In this document: positions 34,726 through 48,317 of the stretch, piece after piece
Layout of the letters: each line of letters starts with the position of its first letter
Position numbering within the stretch: position 1 is the first letter of the stretch
Source of the DNA: Volvox africanus
Taxonomy: Eukaryota; Chlorophyta; Chlorophyceae; Chlamydomonadales; Volvocaceae
DNA: 64,000 nucleotides
NCBI GenBank assembly: GCA_030268105.1
Contig: BSDZ01000124.1
Location: 1-64,000, forward strand
Reading direction: 5' to 3'
Program-made: the position numbers and the translations under genes
The notes under the pieces: generated by a model
Told to the model about the DNA's origin: nothing
What the model saw: only the letters and a program-made list of their open reading frames with translations
The model's database searches: none

Positions 34726-35861
34726 TACATATTTTAATTTGGAGGTGCTTTAATATTGATATTGATATTGATACCAATCTTTATCTAATACCTCCACAAT
34801 CATACCGCCTCGAATAAGCAACGTACAAAATTCATCAGTTTTTGTAGAGTTATTTGTAAATAACTTCAAACGTTTTTCTATGCAATATGATTTTAATAGT
34901 GCAAATTGATCTACCAGTTGCTATAGCATAACAAATAAAGGTATAAACAAATTGATAGCCGCACAAACACAATCAAAAAAATATTAAAATTATTTTTTAT
35001 TTTTCTGATATTCTGCTTTACTTTATGCCAGTAATGCATAGTAGGTCAGGGCAGTACGGCGGTATAAAAAGAATAGATGCACCAACCGACTCAATTAGTA
35101 GCTTAACGGATTCCTTTTTATGAAAGGCTATATTATCCATTACGACCACATGTCCCTTAGATAACTGAGGTAATAAGACATTTTGTAGATAAGTATCAAA
35201 CACTCAAGAGTTACAATAACCGGTAAAAACGAAAGGAGCAAATAGTGTGCTATTCCTCAAAGCGGCAATCTTGCTTACCCTTATTTTGTGGCTGAATTCG
35301 TTTTTACTATAACATCTCTTACCTTCTAAGCTGTAACCATGAGAAAAAGTAATGTTTTCCTCTGCACCACTTTCATCAAAATATACTAAACGCTCTACTG
35401 GAATTTGTATTATTTGTTCCATAAACTCTTTTACTTCCAATTCATTTTTTTGGTGTGAAAAAAGGTGTTTTATATATGTATATATCAGTCTGTTAATCCA
35501 TCTGCCTAATGTCCATCCAAATATCTTTTCCGGCCATCATATGGGCAATTGATGTAACGTTTTATGAGGATTCTCCAGAAGAAATGTTTCTAATTGTTTT
35601 AAATCCTTTATTTTATGACTATGGCCTTTTTGATAGCCTGATTTTGCTTCTAATTTACCTGTTTCTTCCTTGATACTAACCCAGTTGTATATTGCCTGTC
35701 TATTAATCCTGATTATTTAACTTGCCTTTGTAATAGGCATTCTTGAATCTACTTGTGCAAATATTTTTTCCCTTAAATCCTCACCTAACGCAAAATTAGG
35801 AAAAAATACAAAAATGTAGAAGAAATAAGTGATATGTAGTTACATATACACCTCAATCCGT
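34726..35861 (-). mobile_element. AT-rich IS630 island (unit 3)
   Basis: As 3456-4580, with 8 extra bases near 35008, one extra T near 35449 and several substitutions shared with unit 4. Confidence 0.75.
34931..35791 (-). pseudogene. IS630-family transposase, degenerate (unit 3)
   Basis: Has the longer and probably ancestral reading HYWHKVKQNIRK near the C-terminus. The in-frame TAA and both TGA stops are still present, so it was already dead before units diverged. One Lys-to-Ile change occurs in the FMEQIIQIPVERL segment. Confidence 0.83.
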
Positions 35862-36173
35862 GTGCCACGCCAGTAAGGAGCCATATGCCCTCACATAGAA
35901 CAATCCCACGTAGATCGTGTGGCGCTGGCCCTGACTACGCACAAATCTTGCAGCTTCATCAATCCTTCCTGTGGCGACGCTCGAAAGACGCGCATCGTTG
36001 TCAGATTAACTTTACTCCGATATAGCCGGTCTTGCATAATATTTGGGTATGTAACACCTCTTCCGTCCGTACGGTTGGAAGCCACATAAATTACATTGCT
36101 CCAAACACAGGCCACGTTTGTTAATTAATGTGGCCATTGAATAATGTACACCTCTCCTTGCTCTGGTTTAGCA

Positions 36174-37079
36174 TCAAGCTAACAGATATACAGCCACCCT
36201 TGGCACCTTTTTCTTCCGACGAAGGAAATATGGAATGGCCAAAAGTATTCTGAGGCCGCGCATCACAAGGAGAACCACAAAGGTGAAGTTAATCGTTGGG
36301 CTGGGGTCCACCTTGCTGTAATTATCATATGTGTAGCGATGCTTGGCCTTAATTTCCTCGTCCGTCAACACCGGTCTATCACTTGCTTGTAGTTGTTGGT
36401 GTCAGCCTTGAATACTGAGCCATCAGCACATGAAACAGCTACGTTAATGGGAAGATAATCGTCCTCGCCAAGAGCTGTATCGGACTTGAGATCGCCGCCC
36501 AGCTGCCAGCTGCCAACAAACAGGGGACTGAAGCATGCTCCATTTCTCCACCGTACATAAGAATTTCGGCCTCGTTTGGCTCACTGCCCATTCAAATGTC
36601 CCATTCGCCAAAAGTGCTCGAGTACGATAACGCGCGGTCCTCACCGACAGAGCTGCTCCGGCGCGTGTATATCGGCTTTCCGTTATAGCAGGACGTCAGC
36701 TTGCAAACACCATCCAAGCCACCGTTAAGCTTATCTGCCTGCTTGTCGACCCCGGCGACTTTGATATCGCAAGAGGCGGTTTCACTTGCCAGCACTGGCT
36801 GACCATTGGTATCAAAGAGGCATTCTTCAAAGAAATCATACTTCTCGGCGTGGTAATCCTCGTATCTATTATGCCGTAGTACTCATAGTAGGCCTCGTCC
36901 TCATCACCATCGTAGCCATACTCATCGTAATAGGAGTCATCTTCAGTATCATAGGAGTAATAACCATATCCGTAGTTATGTTCATACTGACCCAAACAGC
37001 GGGAAGCTGCAACTGACAAGATGGGGAACCCTAAGCCGAAACTGATGATGGCTGCTTCGATGAATTTCACCTGCATCAT
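36174..37079 (-). pseudogene. Secreted/membrane protein gene, frame-disrupted (unit 3)
   Basis: As 4893-5798, with changes near 36503, 36594 and 36797. One creates an extra stop in the STFGEWDIS frame (the frame closes at 36592 instead of reading on), so decay continued after amplification. Confidence 0.55.
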
Positions 37080-37632
37080 AGTTGTTACTTTCAATGGTCC
37101 GTTGCATTTAAAGGTCCGATCAAGTACAGCACCTGTACGGATTGGGCTGTAGGGATCACCGGCAACATTTTCCGTCTTGGTCCATAAGAAATCCACAGTT
37201 CTAACATCTGAATATCGCTCGCTATATTTGAAGAATGACATACATGATATGCAAAATGCGTCATCTAAACAGGCCTATGTTCTCGCTTACTGAGCTTATT
37301 CGGCCCAGAGAAACTTCAAATATAGAATATAAAACAAAATATGACTTTCATTTGTCTTGGAAGAATTCGTGTTGAAGGCGTCAACTTCAAAGACTATTTT
37401 GGCAATATTGGCAACCTTTCATCAAACTGAGCTCCAATACAGACAATTAGTTATTAAGCCGCTGGCATACTTATCTTTCCTCTTGCATAGAGGCACTGGT
37501 GGAAATTTAATCTAGACTGCTCAACTCGCGAAGAACTTTAGGCGCTGAGCTCAGCAGTGCCCTACCTCCTCGAAACAGAAAAATGACTGTGCCGGTTCCG
37601 CCGGCGGCGGCGGCACCGACGATGGCATCCCA

Positions 37633-38318
37633 TCAGCCTAACGGGTATGTGCACCAATGGAGGGGAGTGGGCCATGTTAGCTGCGACGGGCAGCGAGCTT
37701 GGGCTTTTTGGGTCGCTGCGGCCGGCAGGGACCCCCAATAGTGCCGTATAGTAGGAGGCGACATACCACGACCGAATGAGGGGTTGGAGTAAAATGTGGA
37801 TCCATGTGAACTCTTCAGCCTGTTTCCCGAGCCTCCAAGTAATTCACGGCTCAACTGATTGTGCTCCATAACCATCTGGACCCTCGGGAACCTCCTCATA
37901 GGCTGCCATTGAGGAGAAAGGGCGTGAGGCAGACACGCTGGACCGTTTGGAACGAAACGGGTGCAGGGTGGCCGGAGGCTGTGCGGAGGAGGACGAGCTA
38001 GTAATCGATTGGAGCGATGGGTTGGTCTTTATATGACAAGAGGATGGCGTCGTCGGTAGATATGCCTGACGGGGGCCGCCGCTCGACTGGTGCAGGCACA
38101 CAAAGTGGATTGGAGGAGGAAGTGTCGTGCACAGGTGGAACATTTAAGGACATGCATCCACTTGGGCTGGGAGAGGCCGAATGACATTTGGGATATAGAG
38201 ATTCCAAATCATCGGATTCAAAGACAAGGAGCAGGGGGAGCGGACTTAAATATAGAGGGTAATCGGGTGGGCTAGGTGTAGCTGGCGGCATTGGTGGTGG
38301 TGATCGCCGGCGCGCCAC
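37633..38318 (-). other. Pro/Ser-rich coding-like stretch (unit 3)
   Basis: Copy of 6352-7037 with two substitutions (near 38059 and 38149) shared with unit 4. Confidence 0.2.
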
Positions 38319-40076
38319 TAGGACACGTCTGGATGCTCCGAATTAGAACCGTGTAGATTCGTTCCTAAGGGCGGATCGTGAAGCGTAGGTCGCGACACAG
38401 AACAAGAGGTGAACCACTGGCAGGGCGAAACGTATCGTGCTCGCATCGTCGTTTCTGTGTTCCTATGAAGGAATGTACCTAAATGATTCAATGTTTCACC
38501 GCACTTTCACCTCAATACGCGCACATCCATAAAGCGTTGGTGAGCTGCAACCATTCATGATCAGTGTGCCCTTGCGAGGCGGCCGATGTATCCTTGCAGT
38601 TATGCGAGGGTAGGTATTGCTTTAAGGAACGAGGCAGGCGGCAATGCATGCGTGCAACTTTGGTGATGGCTGATGCCACCATCTAAATTTCTTTCCGTGC
38701 ATGGCCGCTGCACAGCGGCATATACAGACCGATCAATATCATTATCCAACATCGTACTTGAATGTGGGCATGACTTAACTTGGTACTGCTCAACCTCTCT
38801 CTCTGCGTTTTCCCTGTTTCGATTAATTATTTAGCTACTCTTATTCCACGTTATTTAATCTCATCTCATCGTACGACTCGCTCGCGCAGCCCTCTGAGCC
38901 TCCTCTTGTTATAGGCTCGTCCGGGGCCTTACGAGCCCCTAAGAGTTTGTAGCGATCATCAACCACCATCACCGGGGTAACTGTTGTTTTCCATTCTGTC
39001 AATAGTTGAATGTTAAGTTCTAATTATTTGATCTAATAAACTCGCGACATTTTTACAAAAATACCGGTGTTGTTATCGGTCCATTTTATGACGCATTACA
39101 TTGCTTCAATCAGGAACAATGATCAAAAGCCCTAAGGGAAATAAGCACTTTTGAATAAAAAAATATTTAATATTAATATTAAAAATAAAAGCTCTGCGCT
39201 GCTCTTCTGGGCGTGGTCTAGTCGAGAGTCGTAGTTATTAGTGGACTAATATTTTATATGCCTTCTATTACTTCAATGTTATTATGCAACCCTACGAGGC
39301 GTTTCAAAGCTTGACGTCTCCCTCCAGATTGTCATGGCAGTTGCTTTAGCCTCGTCATTACAAGCTCCGAATCAAGACTCTTTTGCAGATTCAAAATATG
39401 TGCAACGTTACTGATCGATCGACACGGCATATCTGAGACCTTTTTGTACGTTGTACGTTTTGAACATTGAGGCGTGGTTGTCATTTTGCATTATCTAGTG
39501 CATCGCGGTTACGTTGTCTTCGAAACGGATTAGAGCTTTGTTCAGAAGCTGCTTACTCGTTTGAAAACGTAAAATATCTTTTTACGGCACACACTGTGTA
39601 GCATGCTGCGCAAGTATCTTGGCTCCCCTAAGCGCGAGTGCGTCATAAATTCGAATGTGCTTTGGCACATCTAAATGATTGGCCAGTCATGTCTTTCTTG
39701 CTGGAGGCGGCGGCGACTCTGGCAGCTGAGGAGAGGGAAGAAGGATGGCGTGTGTACGAGTAACAATTATTGAATTGTCTTGTGAGTAACCGACAGGTGG
39801 ACGGTTGACATGCTCGTATCACTCGTGTACACGTGTATACACGGCTACAATGTAAACCTTTGCGAGGCAATTTGTTCCTCTTCATGGTGTCCATCTGAAC
39901 GAATCAGATTCTGTTTCCTAGGCACCAAGCTATATAATAATACAATACAGATACTTACACAATCGGAAGCGCATCGCATCGGAAGTCCATTCGTATTTGC
40001 GTCGACAGGCTCTGATCGCAAAGAGCCCTTGCTTCGTTAAGGCCATCCTGCTGTCGCCCTTAATTCCTAGCTCAAT
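38319..40076. other. No gene recognised
   Basis: Copy of 7040-8796. Confidence 0.35.
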
Positions 40077-40755
40077 TTTTTTTTGGAAACCAACGCCACC
40101 GAGGTACTGCGCAGGGTGGCAACGCGGTTTCTTTGCCTGCACGTAGGCCTTGTACAAATGAAATGCGTATGTCAGCCACGCAACCGTAAGCAGCACCTTG
40201 GCAGGTACCAAGTTGTCGAGTCCGTGCAGGGGTCCGAACAGGGACCTCTGGGTCCGTCCATGTGTACATGCGTAAGCGCGCTGACGTACCTTTTTCTGAT
40301 CGCCGCACTCCAGAAGTCTGAAGACCCTGGGCGGAGTTTGTGGAATTCCAACAGCGGCCGTCGCCCTGTTGAATTTAAATTCGCAGCTTTGGTGGTATTC
40401 TTGTCGACGATGCCAAAGACAGCCTATGCAGATGATGCGGCATGCAGGGGCCGGTCAAGCTGGCTGGCGAGCAAAGCATTTTCGTACAGAGAACAGTGCT
40501 TCGTATGGTGCCGCTTATTAGGTCGAAGGTATGGCGCTTGCACCCCTAGAACGAACGAACAAGCCCTCGTCCAAGCTGAATCCCCGCCCTGCCCCCTCCC
40601 ACACCCGCCCTCCGCCCAGCTGCCTTATCCCCACTCTCTTCTTCTCCCTCTTTTTCTCTCTCTCCAACCTTGAATTTGTCGCCAGTTAGCACCTTATTCT
40701 CCCATTGGTAAGCCGCAACCGCTTCAAAGCCACGCATCAGGCGTGTCGGTGGCAT
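40077..40755 (-). pseudogene. Coding-like gene with one membrane helix (unit 3)
   Basis: Copy of 8797-9475 without change. Confidence 0.4.
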
Positions 40756-42593
40756 TTTGCAACTTGGATCCGAAATCAAGAAGCTGGTGGCGAGGTCGTG
40801 TCCTAGACTGTTGAGGGGATTTCTGTTTTCTTCACTTTTTGCGGAGACTTGCTCGAGCGAGGCCCTCACCAACACAGCGCCTGTCCAAGTTATGAGCGAG
40901 GGACGCACAGCCTTGGAGAGTGGCGAGCCCACAGGTACGGGACCTGGGATCTCTGATTAAGGTGCGGAGGGATGGACCTTTGTTGTAAGGGTAAGTAAGT
41001 CAGGGATCACGTGAGGCAAGCAAAGGCAAAACGGCTGCATGTGCGCGGATGTAAACAAGCATCTGCAAAGCGAGCCTGCTAGTGCAAATTTCAACGCGGC
41101 CGCTGCTCTGCCCTTATTCCGCATGTCGCTATCACCTGCCCGCCACGTTTCCGTCTAAATACCCTAGCCCAGCTGCGCGCGGTGTAGCCTGTACCCCTAT
41201 CCAGCTTGTCCAACATACAACCCAGATGCTCCAGTCCCGTGCTGGCACACTCCGCCGGAGCTACATTTTACCTTCATGGACAGTCACTATGTCTTTGGTA
41301 TTGTAAGGATCCGCTTGCGACCTCACTGCTGCTCAACACAGCCTTTCCGTCCCTATACTGGCGCGTCCGTCGCAGGTCACCAAGTACATGTCACCAGATA
41401 GCTAGGGCTGGTTCAGCAGCAGTCACCAGATATCTGGAGCTGGTACAGCCCTCCCGCCCAGCAGCAGTCGCCAGGCGCGCCCTACAAGCTGTAGTGCAGT
41501 CCGAACACAGGGCTGTCTTTAGAGAAATGCGCTTGCACGGGCAGTAGGTCAATCCACTGTGTTGCGGTGGGTCCTGACAGGAAGGGGCATGTGCATGCAT
41601 GCGTTGTGCGGTGGTGAACGGGGGAAATGGAGTTATCGCTGCATGGTGAGCGCACCCGGCTGGGGTTCTGGCGATATCTGAGTTTGCGCGGCTTTATGCA
41701 TCTGCTCATGTGGTGATTGGCGCGCTTGGCCTCAAGGGCTGGCCTGTCTGTGCGGGTCGAAATTTCACTCGGCTTGCTGTCAACTTGTGCTAGCTTCGGC
41801 TGCGCAAGTGTGCGGATGGAGGCTTAGTGGGTTTTCGTGGACGCCGGGTATCAATGTCACTGCTTCATGGGTGATATGGCTATATGCATAATGAGCTGTT
41901 CAATAGCTAGCAGTACCGCTTTGCTTTCTACTATCCCCGTTACCCGAGTACACATGCTAAGCTGGGGATCATGTATTCTCCCAAGGGGCGGCATTGATAA
42001 TACTGTGCGTGATCTGGATTGGATTTGGTGGAAGGAGGGTACGCAGCCATTTATTGATTTCCATGCAAATAAACGAAAGCTCCCTAGGTCCGTGCCATTG
42101 GGAGTGTCCCAGCAGTGATTTAAGGGGGGTCACGATATGGCCCAGTAAGCCTCGTTTGTTCATCAAGTTTCACGTGGTTCCCTGGAGCCATACATGTCTC
42201 TTTTTGCCCGGAGCTACCCTCAACGAACTCTTGCTAGGCCCTAAGCACAACGTGTCCCCCTGGAGTCATAATCAGAGTGTCTCGGGACAAAAAACACGTC
42301 GTGTTTGTTGGATTGTTTCGTGCCAAAATTTGGTTGCGTGGTGAATTTGTTATGCCCCAATCTATCATGCGTTATTTAGCTCGCCAGACGGGCTGCATGT
42401 GCGGGGATGGTGTGAATGGGTGCGGCAGTTGTCAGGCGACCGGGCAGAAGGGCTACGGACCAAGGGGAGGCAGTAGACGGAGGTGTTGGACGAAGCAATA
42501 ACAGGTCTCAGCTAGGGTGGGGCGCACGGCCGCAGGCATGGCTTCATGCCGGTGGCCACGGGCAACAAGCCATGCTTGTATGCTCACTGTCAT
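40756..42593. other. No convincing gene
   Basis: Copy of 9476-11313. Confidence 0.3.
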
Positions 42594-42740
42594 GCGATCC
42601 AGGATCCTTGGGAGCTTCCTTGGACACTTTGCCTGTCCCTGGAACGAAACATATATATGGGGCTTTGACTTCATATTCGGTGTCTTTCGATACCACCCTT
42701 AATTGGGCAGACTCTGATACCTATGTTTTGTACTATATCG
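42594..42740 (+). repeat. 147-bp direct repeat, copy A (unit 3)
   Basis: Same as 11314-11460. Confidence 0.85.
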
Positions 42741-43246
42741 ATAACAAGTCTCTTTGAAGGAAAATCAAAGGCATCGAAGCGTGAAAGAGCATGCGCCAAG
42801 GCCCCATATTTCCATAATAAAACGCTGAGAGCTGCAAATTCTATCCTAGGAAAAAGAGGTTCAACTTCGCGTCGTCCACAGACGCTACTGGCCGTGGTTC
42901 CAGCTTAGTACTGAATGCACATAACTTCCCTGTGCCATCCTAACTGTGGATTGATTGGAAGCTTTCCGTAAGCAACGAAATACCTCAAAATTTCTCACAT
43001 ATGTAAAGAAGCCCCTGGCAGGGCAGGTACACTCTCCGCCGTACTTTCATCAAACTTTTGCTACTTAGGCTGTTCAGTGCGCATTTTCTCACTACAGCGT
43101 TTTAAATGCAACGTTGTTTACTGCTACCTGCTCTGCACACTCTATCTCTATCCAACTTGACTTTCAACATACGCACACCGCGGCCTTAAGCTGCAAGCAC
43201 ACCTGGTCTTTGGATAGGCTTGCTTGTTTGCGTGGATTCGGATACC

Positions 43247-44865
43247 ATGAGCTGTGTCGCTAGGCCCGTCCTAAAAGCCATGCTCAGTGGAATCTTCTAC
43301 CTGGCGCGGACATGCTTCGAGGTCTTCTACCCAAGGTACGCTCAAGCCTTTTCCAATTTTCGTGGCTGACTCCACCGATGTCTTTATTTTTTTCGTTTCT
43401 AATGTATCTAAAAGTTCCCGAGAGTATAGTTGCAATAAATAGCAAAGGTATTACATACATTAAAAATTGATGACGACGAAGAAGCAATTATGCACTGGAA
43501 AAAAATAGCTAATTTAGCTGATGAAAGAATAATTAGAATTGCTAAGCTTAATTAAAAATTAACTATATGGGCAGCTTTCCTTGCGTTGTAGCTGTATGTG
43601 ATTGGGATGCCGCCGCCGCCTCACGGTCAAGGTCAAAGCCTGAAGCATTTTAAGTCACAGAAAATTAATTTTTCGCCCATTGCCGCAGGACCATATTTCT
43701 CTCTTCGACCGCGGTGCATCTCCAGCCGAAGGTGCTGTGCTGGCAACTTAGGTTGCCGTCCATGCAGCAAATATCTGGCTGGATTATGGGTTCTCAGACA
43801 GTCGTTCCTATGGAGATACCCAGCGAGGCAGACGTCAGTGAGCCTGACCATGAAGTTCAGCCCTGGAAAAATGGAACCAAAAGTGATGGGTTTGACTATG
43901 AGGTGTCTGTGTTCCAACACCAGGATGCGCAGAGCATCGAGAGCAAAATCGACCACGAGGTGCCAGTGGTCCATATCGGCAATAATGAGAGTGATACCAA
44001 AGAGGTTAACTACGAGAGGCACGTGGCTGAAAGCGGAGATACCCAAAATGCGGATAATGTGGTGTGCCACGAGAGGGACGTGGCTGAAAGCGGGGATACC
44101 CAAAGTGCAGATAACATGGTGTGCCACGAGAGGCACGTGGCCGAAAGCGGAGATACCCAAAATGCGGATAATGTGGTGTGCCACGAGAGGCACGTGGCTG
44201 AAAGCGGAGATACCCAAAGTGCGGAGAACGTGGTGTGCCACGAGAGGCACGTGGCTGAAAGCGGAGATACCCAAAGTGCGGATAATGTGGTGTGCCACGA
44301 AAGGCACGTGGCCGAAAGCGGAGATACCCAAAATGCGGATAATGTGGTGTGCCACGAGAGGCACGTGGCCGAAAGCGGGGATACCCAAAGTGCGGAGAAC
44401 GTGGTGTGCCACGAGAGGCACGTGGCTGAAAGCGGAGATACCCAAAGTGCGGATAATGTGGTGTGCCACGAGAGGCACGTGGTCGAAAGCGGAGATACCC
44501 AAAGTGCGGATAACGTGGTGTGCCACGAGAGGGACGTGGCTGAAAGCGGGGATACCCAAAGTGCAGATAACGGGTTGCGCCACGTGAGCCATGTCGTCAT
44601 ACCCACTGAGGGGCTTACAAATGCGGATGTGGTTGAGTGGGTGATCACACTTAGCAAACTGGAAGATGAGGCACTTGGCGACCGTCTCATCTTCCAGCTT
44701 GCTCCGGAGAAGTTCAAAACCCAGGGACGGAAGGCTGTGTACGACAGGCTCAGGTGGCAGGTGAACCCACACCGTCACCTGCTCGGTGGGCAACACAGGG
44801 CGTTGGCCTTCAAAGCCTTCGAACACTTGCAAGTCGCATATAGCAGACTTGAGAACAACAACTAG
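43247..44865 (+). CDS. 19-residue-repeat / J-like protein (unit 3)
   Basis: Exons 43247-43335 and 43689-44865; minisatellite 44008-44577. The product is identical to units 1 and 2. The intron after the stop is 44966-45064. Confidence 0.7.
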
Positions 44866-45330
44866 ATGCGCATGCCGAAGGCATATGACGAGCGAGGGGT
44901 GGAGCAAGGGAAACAAAGGGGGGATTGCATGCATCTTATCAGGGCTTTATGTTAGTCATCAGAAGGTAAGTGTGGGACTTGGCCTGCCTGTTTCATTGTG
45001 TCGCTCAGTTTTTACGATAATAATTAGACATGTCCTTACTGACTAACAAACCCTTTCCACGCAGATTTAATACCCTGGTGTTGACTGGTCGGGGGCTCTG
45101 CCTCCAGGGCGGCTGTGGCTGGGACGTATTGTCCTTTGCTTGTGTAACGAGTGGCAAAAAGAAGTGGGCTTAAGCCGCCGGAGCGGCTTTGGCTGGGACA
45201 AAGGGGGGGCCTTAGCCGCCGGAGTGGCTTTGGCCGGGACGTCTTGATTGTCCCTGTTTGTGCAATGGAGGAGTAATGGGTGCGAGGTAAAGAAACCCCA
45301 CCACATGGAAGGTTACGACCCCAGAAACAC

Positions 45331-45477
45331 GCGATCCAGGATCCTTGGGAGCTTCCTTGGACACTTTGTCTGTCCCTGGAACGAAACATATATATGGGGC
45401 TTTGACTTCATATTCGGTGTCTTTCGATACCACCCTTAATTGGGCAGACTCTGATACCTATGTTTTGTACTATATCG
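45331..45477 (+). repeat. 147-bp direct repeat, copy B (unit 3)
   Basis: Same as 14052-14198. Confidence 0.85.
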
Positions 45478-46711
45478 TGATTGGTACTTCCACAATTCTG
45501 TTTGTGTTTCATGTAACTTTCTTAACCACGCACACCCTGAGCTCAGACCCTCGTCATTAATTCCATATTTGCTGCGTAGCCCCTACAGTGTGACAAGATG
45601 TCATTATGTTTCAGCTTTCTGCGCCCTTCCTGTCTGAGTACACGCCTACACAATTAACGGATACAGCAAGAAGTTTACACAGCTTTAGTAGCTCGGTAAT
45701 GCAGTCAACACAGCTGCATGGTTCACATGCTCGTCATCAACATATCACGTGAAGGGGTATAAACACATACCCATAGCCCATACCAACGGCGGGGTGGGGC
45801 TTATCAAACTAGTTTCCAAACAGTGAACGTGAACGTATCATACACAAACATTCACACACGTTCAGCCCGCAGCCCATCCACAAATTAGATACGCATGAAG
45901 GCACGAGCACGCACCAGCCATCAGGCGTACACTGTCGTGGATGTCAATATTCCCATGCCGTGGCATCCTCTACCAGCCATATGTGAATACGTCCTGATCA
46001 ATGTATAAATAGACACGGCCATCCGGCCTCATACACACGTAGTCTAATGCCCAACGACACGCATGAGTCCACGCAGTTGCTTTCCGCCTGTCCATAGCTG
46101 GTGTGCTGACATACAGCGCAGAAGTGATTCATTGTATATGTCTGCAAACCAACACCAGAGCAACCTCCATCCGCATCACGAATCCACCCTGCCACATGTA
46201 CGGGCATGCTGAAACCTTAGCCTCTGCAAATGTGTGACCAACCAGATGTACATAACCCACACACACGCCCTTGCCTGTGTTCATGCTAGCTGCGAATCTA
46301 TAGCGTATCTGAACGACAAGTATTCAAACTGGCTCAATCGTTCCATTGGATTATTTTCGCCCGTACAATTGTGATGCTGATTGCTAGGAATTAATTCCTG
46401 AGGCACCCGGTCGAGGCAACAAATGGGTAGGCATATGGATGCCGCCTGCACCAGTGCAGTGGCATATTCGTACATGCTTGTGCATACATGCAGATGGATG
46501 CAGAATGTGCTCCGCCCAACTGGCAAGCTCTGCTACGGCAGCTAACATTTCAATCCATATGTGCTACTCACGTCTACATCTCCACCCCTACCTCCACCTA
46601 TACTTCAGCCCCACTTTAGCGATCTCAACCATATCCAGAACGACCCTTGCATTCAAGTAGGGCCGTGTTGTCCCTGCCCAGCCATAGGGCACAAGGTTTT
46701 ACCAACATATG
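45478..46711. other. No convincing gene
   Basis: Copy of 14199-15432. Confidence 0.3.
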
Positions 46712-47301
46712 CTATGAATGGAGCGCGGCTTCGGGGACGACAGCACGCATGCGGTGGCGACAGCGGCCGCGACCTAGGGGGAAAATTGCTGTTGATGGGG
46801 CGGTACAAGGGGCGGCGACAGCTGCAGGAGCCCAGGGAGTGGCCGCGCTGTTTGGCAAAAAGTGGCGACCGTTGTGGCACGCTGCAGTCAGAGGCAGTCC
46901 ACGAACTGATACAGTCCGCATCTACTGCCGCCAGAAGGCCATGGGCCTGTGTATATATGTAGCTCTTACTCACCGCTACCGCAGACGAGGGGCCCACCGA
47001 CGGGGTTGGAGGCGAGGGTGAAGTTCCCGGGCCCGAGGTTGCCATTATTGGGCACCGTTGTCGCCCAGTTGATGCGCCAATTGATTGGGGCGTTGTGGCA
47101 CCGAACAGCCTGGGATCTGCGCATTGGCATCAACATGGGGTCAGGTGGGTCGTCGTACTCCACAAACTCCCCTGCATGCAAACCGCTCCAAGTCGTGGTA
47201 ATGACAGGAGTAAGAGGGGGCAGCGGGCGGGTGGCCGTTAGTGTCAGATAGCGATTAGTGTTTGGTGATGAGCAGGTGCGGGACAGAATCCAGAGGCAGC
47301 A
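46712..47301 (-). CDS. Junction-spanning exon pair (unit 4)
   Basis: Same frames and splice signals as 15433-16022. Confidence 0.4.
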
Positions 47302-48014
47302 CTAGTGCAAGCCTGTGCAGTGTAGCACTGGCAAGCGGTACAAAGTCCTGGTGACGGTGGGTATGGATGCACAATGTTCGGGATGGCGGCATGTATTGAT
47401 TGGGATTCGTCAGGAATGAATGTATGCACGTACACACAAACAAACACAACCACATTTCACACGATCATCTGTGTGCGTGGCGGAGACCAATGTTGTGCTG
47501 CAGCTCGTGAAAATGCACGCTCTCACGTCAGCAGCGGAGGTGCCCTGGGTGTTGACGCGCGCGGCGGGTCACGGGGTCAGGGTCCCAATGTGCATGTGGG
47601 AAGATCGTGCACTGAGGATTCGTTCACGTACTTCCCTGAGGGGACTCATCCATCAGGTCCGTTACGCGGCTTGACGATCCCTCTCGAGGATACACGCAAC
47701 AACGGATCGTGACGTAATCCCTAGCCAAGATATCCAGTTGGTACCTTACAGCAGCTGCCAACGGGCACCCACTCTGCGTGTACGTGCATGTCGCTCACTT
47801 TGCTGGCCGCCCCGTTGGTCCCTATAAGAATTGCACTGCGTTCACTGGCCTCACCTTGATGGTAATGCGGCATGTTGTGGTACTGCACTTGATCTCGCTC
47901 CGCGCACAGCACCACCAGGAGACGCCGCCGAGTGCGGTGCTGCAGAACGGCCCCTAGGACGGATCCCTTCGTTGCCATCTGAATGCAGTCGTCGGTGAGA
48001 AATACGCCATGTAG
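47302..48014. other. No gene recognised
   Basis: Copy of 16023-16735. A C at 47966 (A in units 2 and 3) opens a longer minus-strand frame here that is not taken as a gene. Confidence 0.35.
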
Positions 48015-48317
48015 ATGCCATACTTTGATGAAAGTGGGAGGCGGACGTTGGGGCGGCCCAGGCCGGTTGTCAAGACGCACGTCTTTAAGTCGCACGAGAG
48101 GACAGGAACAGGATGTTGGAATGGTAGAAACGAGAAATTTGAGATATGTTGTAACCTTTCATACCATGCAAGTTGCAGCACGGACTATAAATGTGTGTAT
48201 TCTAGGTGCCTGCTGGTAGATGTGGACTTTGATAAGTTCGACCTCCCTGATTCCTTGGTCAACCGCTGCACTCACGCGTTTATGAAGCAACAGCAAAACA
48301 ATTACGGTTGGGATTGA
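48015..48317 (+). CDS. Hypothetical Cys-containing protein (unit 4)
   Basis: Copy of 16736-17038 with the same translation. Confidence 0.25.
   Translation: MPYFDESGRRTLGRPRPVVKTHVFKSHERTGTGCWNGRNEKFEICCNLSYHASCSTDYKCVYSRCLLVDVDFDKFDLPDSLVNRCTHAFMKQQQNNYGWD

Larger units (their letters stand above)
31280..46923. repeat. Tandem macro-repeat, unit 3
   Basis: Third copy, 15,644 bp. Relative to unit 2 it gains 8 bp near 35008 and 1 bp near 35449. Between about 34690 and 38150 it shares a set of base changes with unit 4 that units 1 and 2 lack. Confidence 0.97.

Noticed and set aside
47721..48095. 124-codon minus-strand frame in unit 4
   Set aside because: A single substitution closes it in units 2 and 3, and it resembles no protein.
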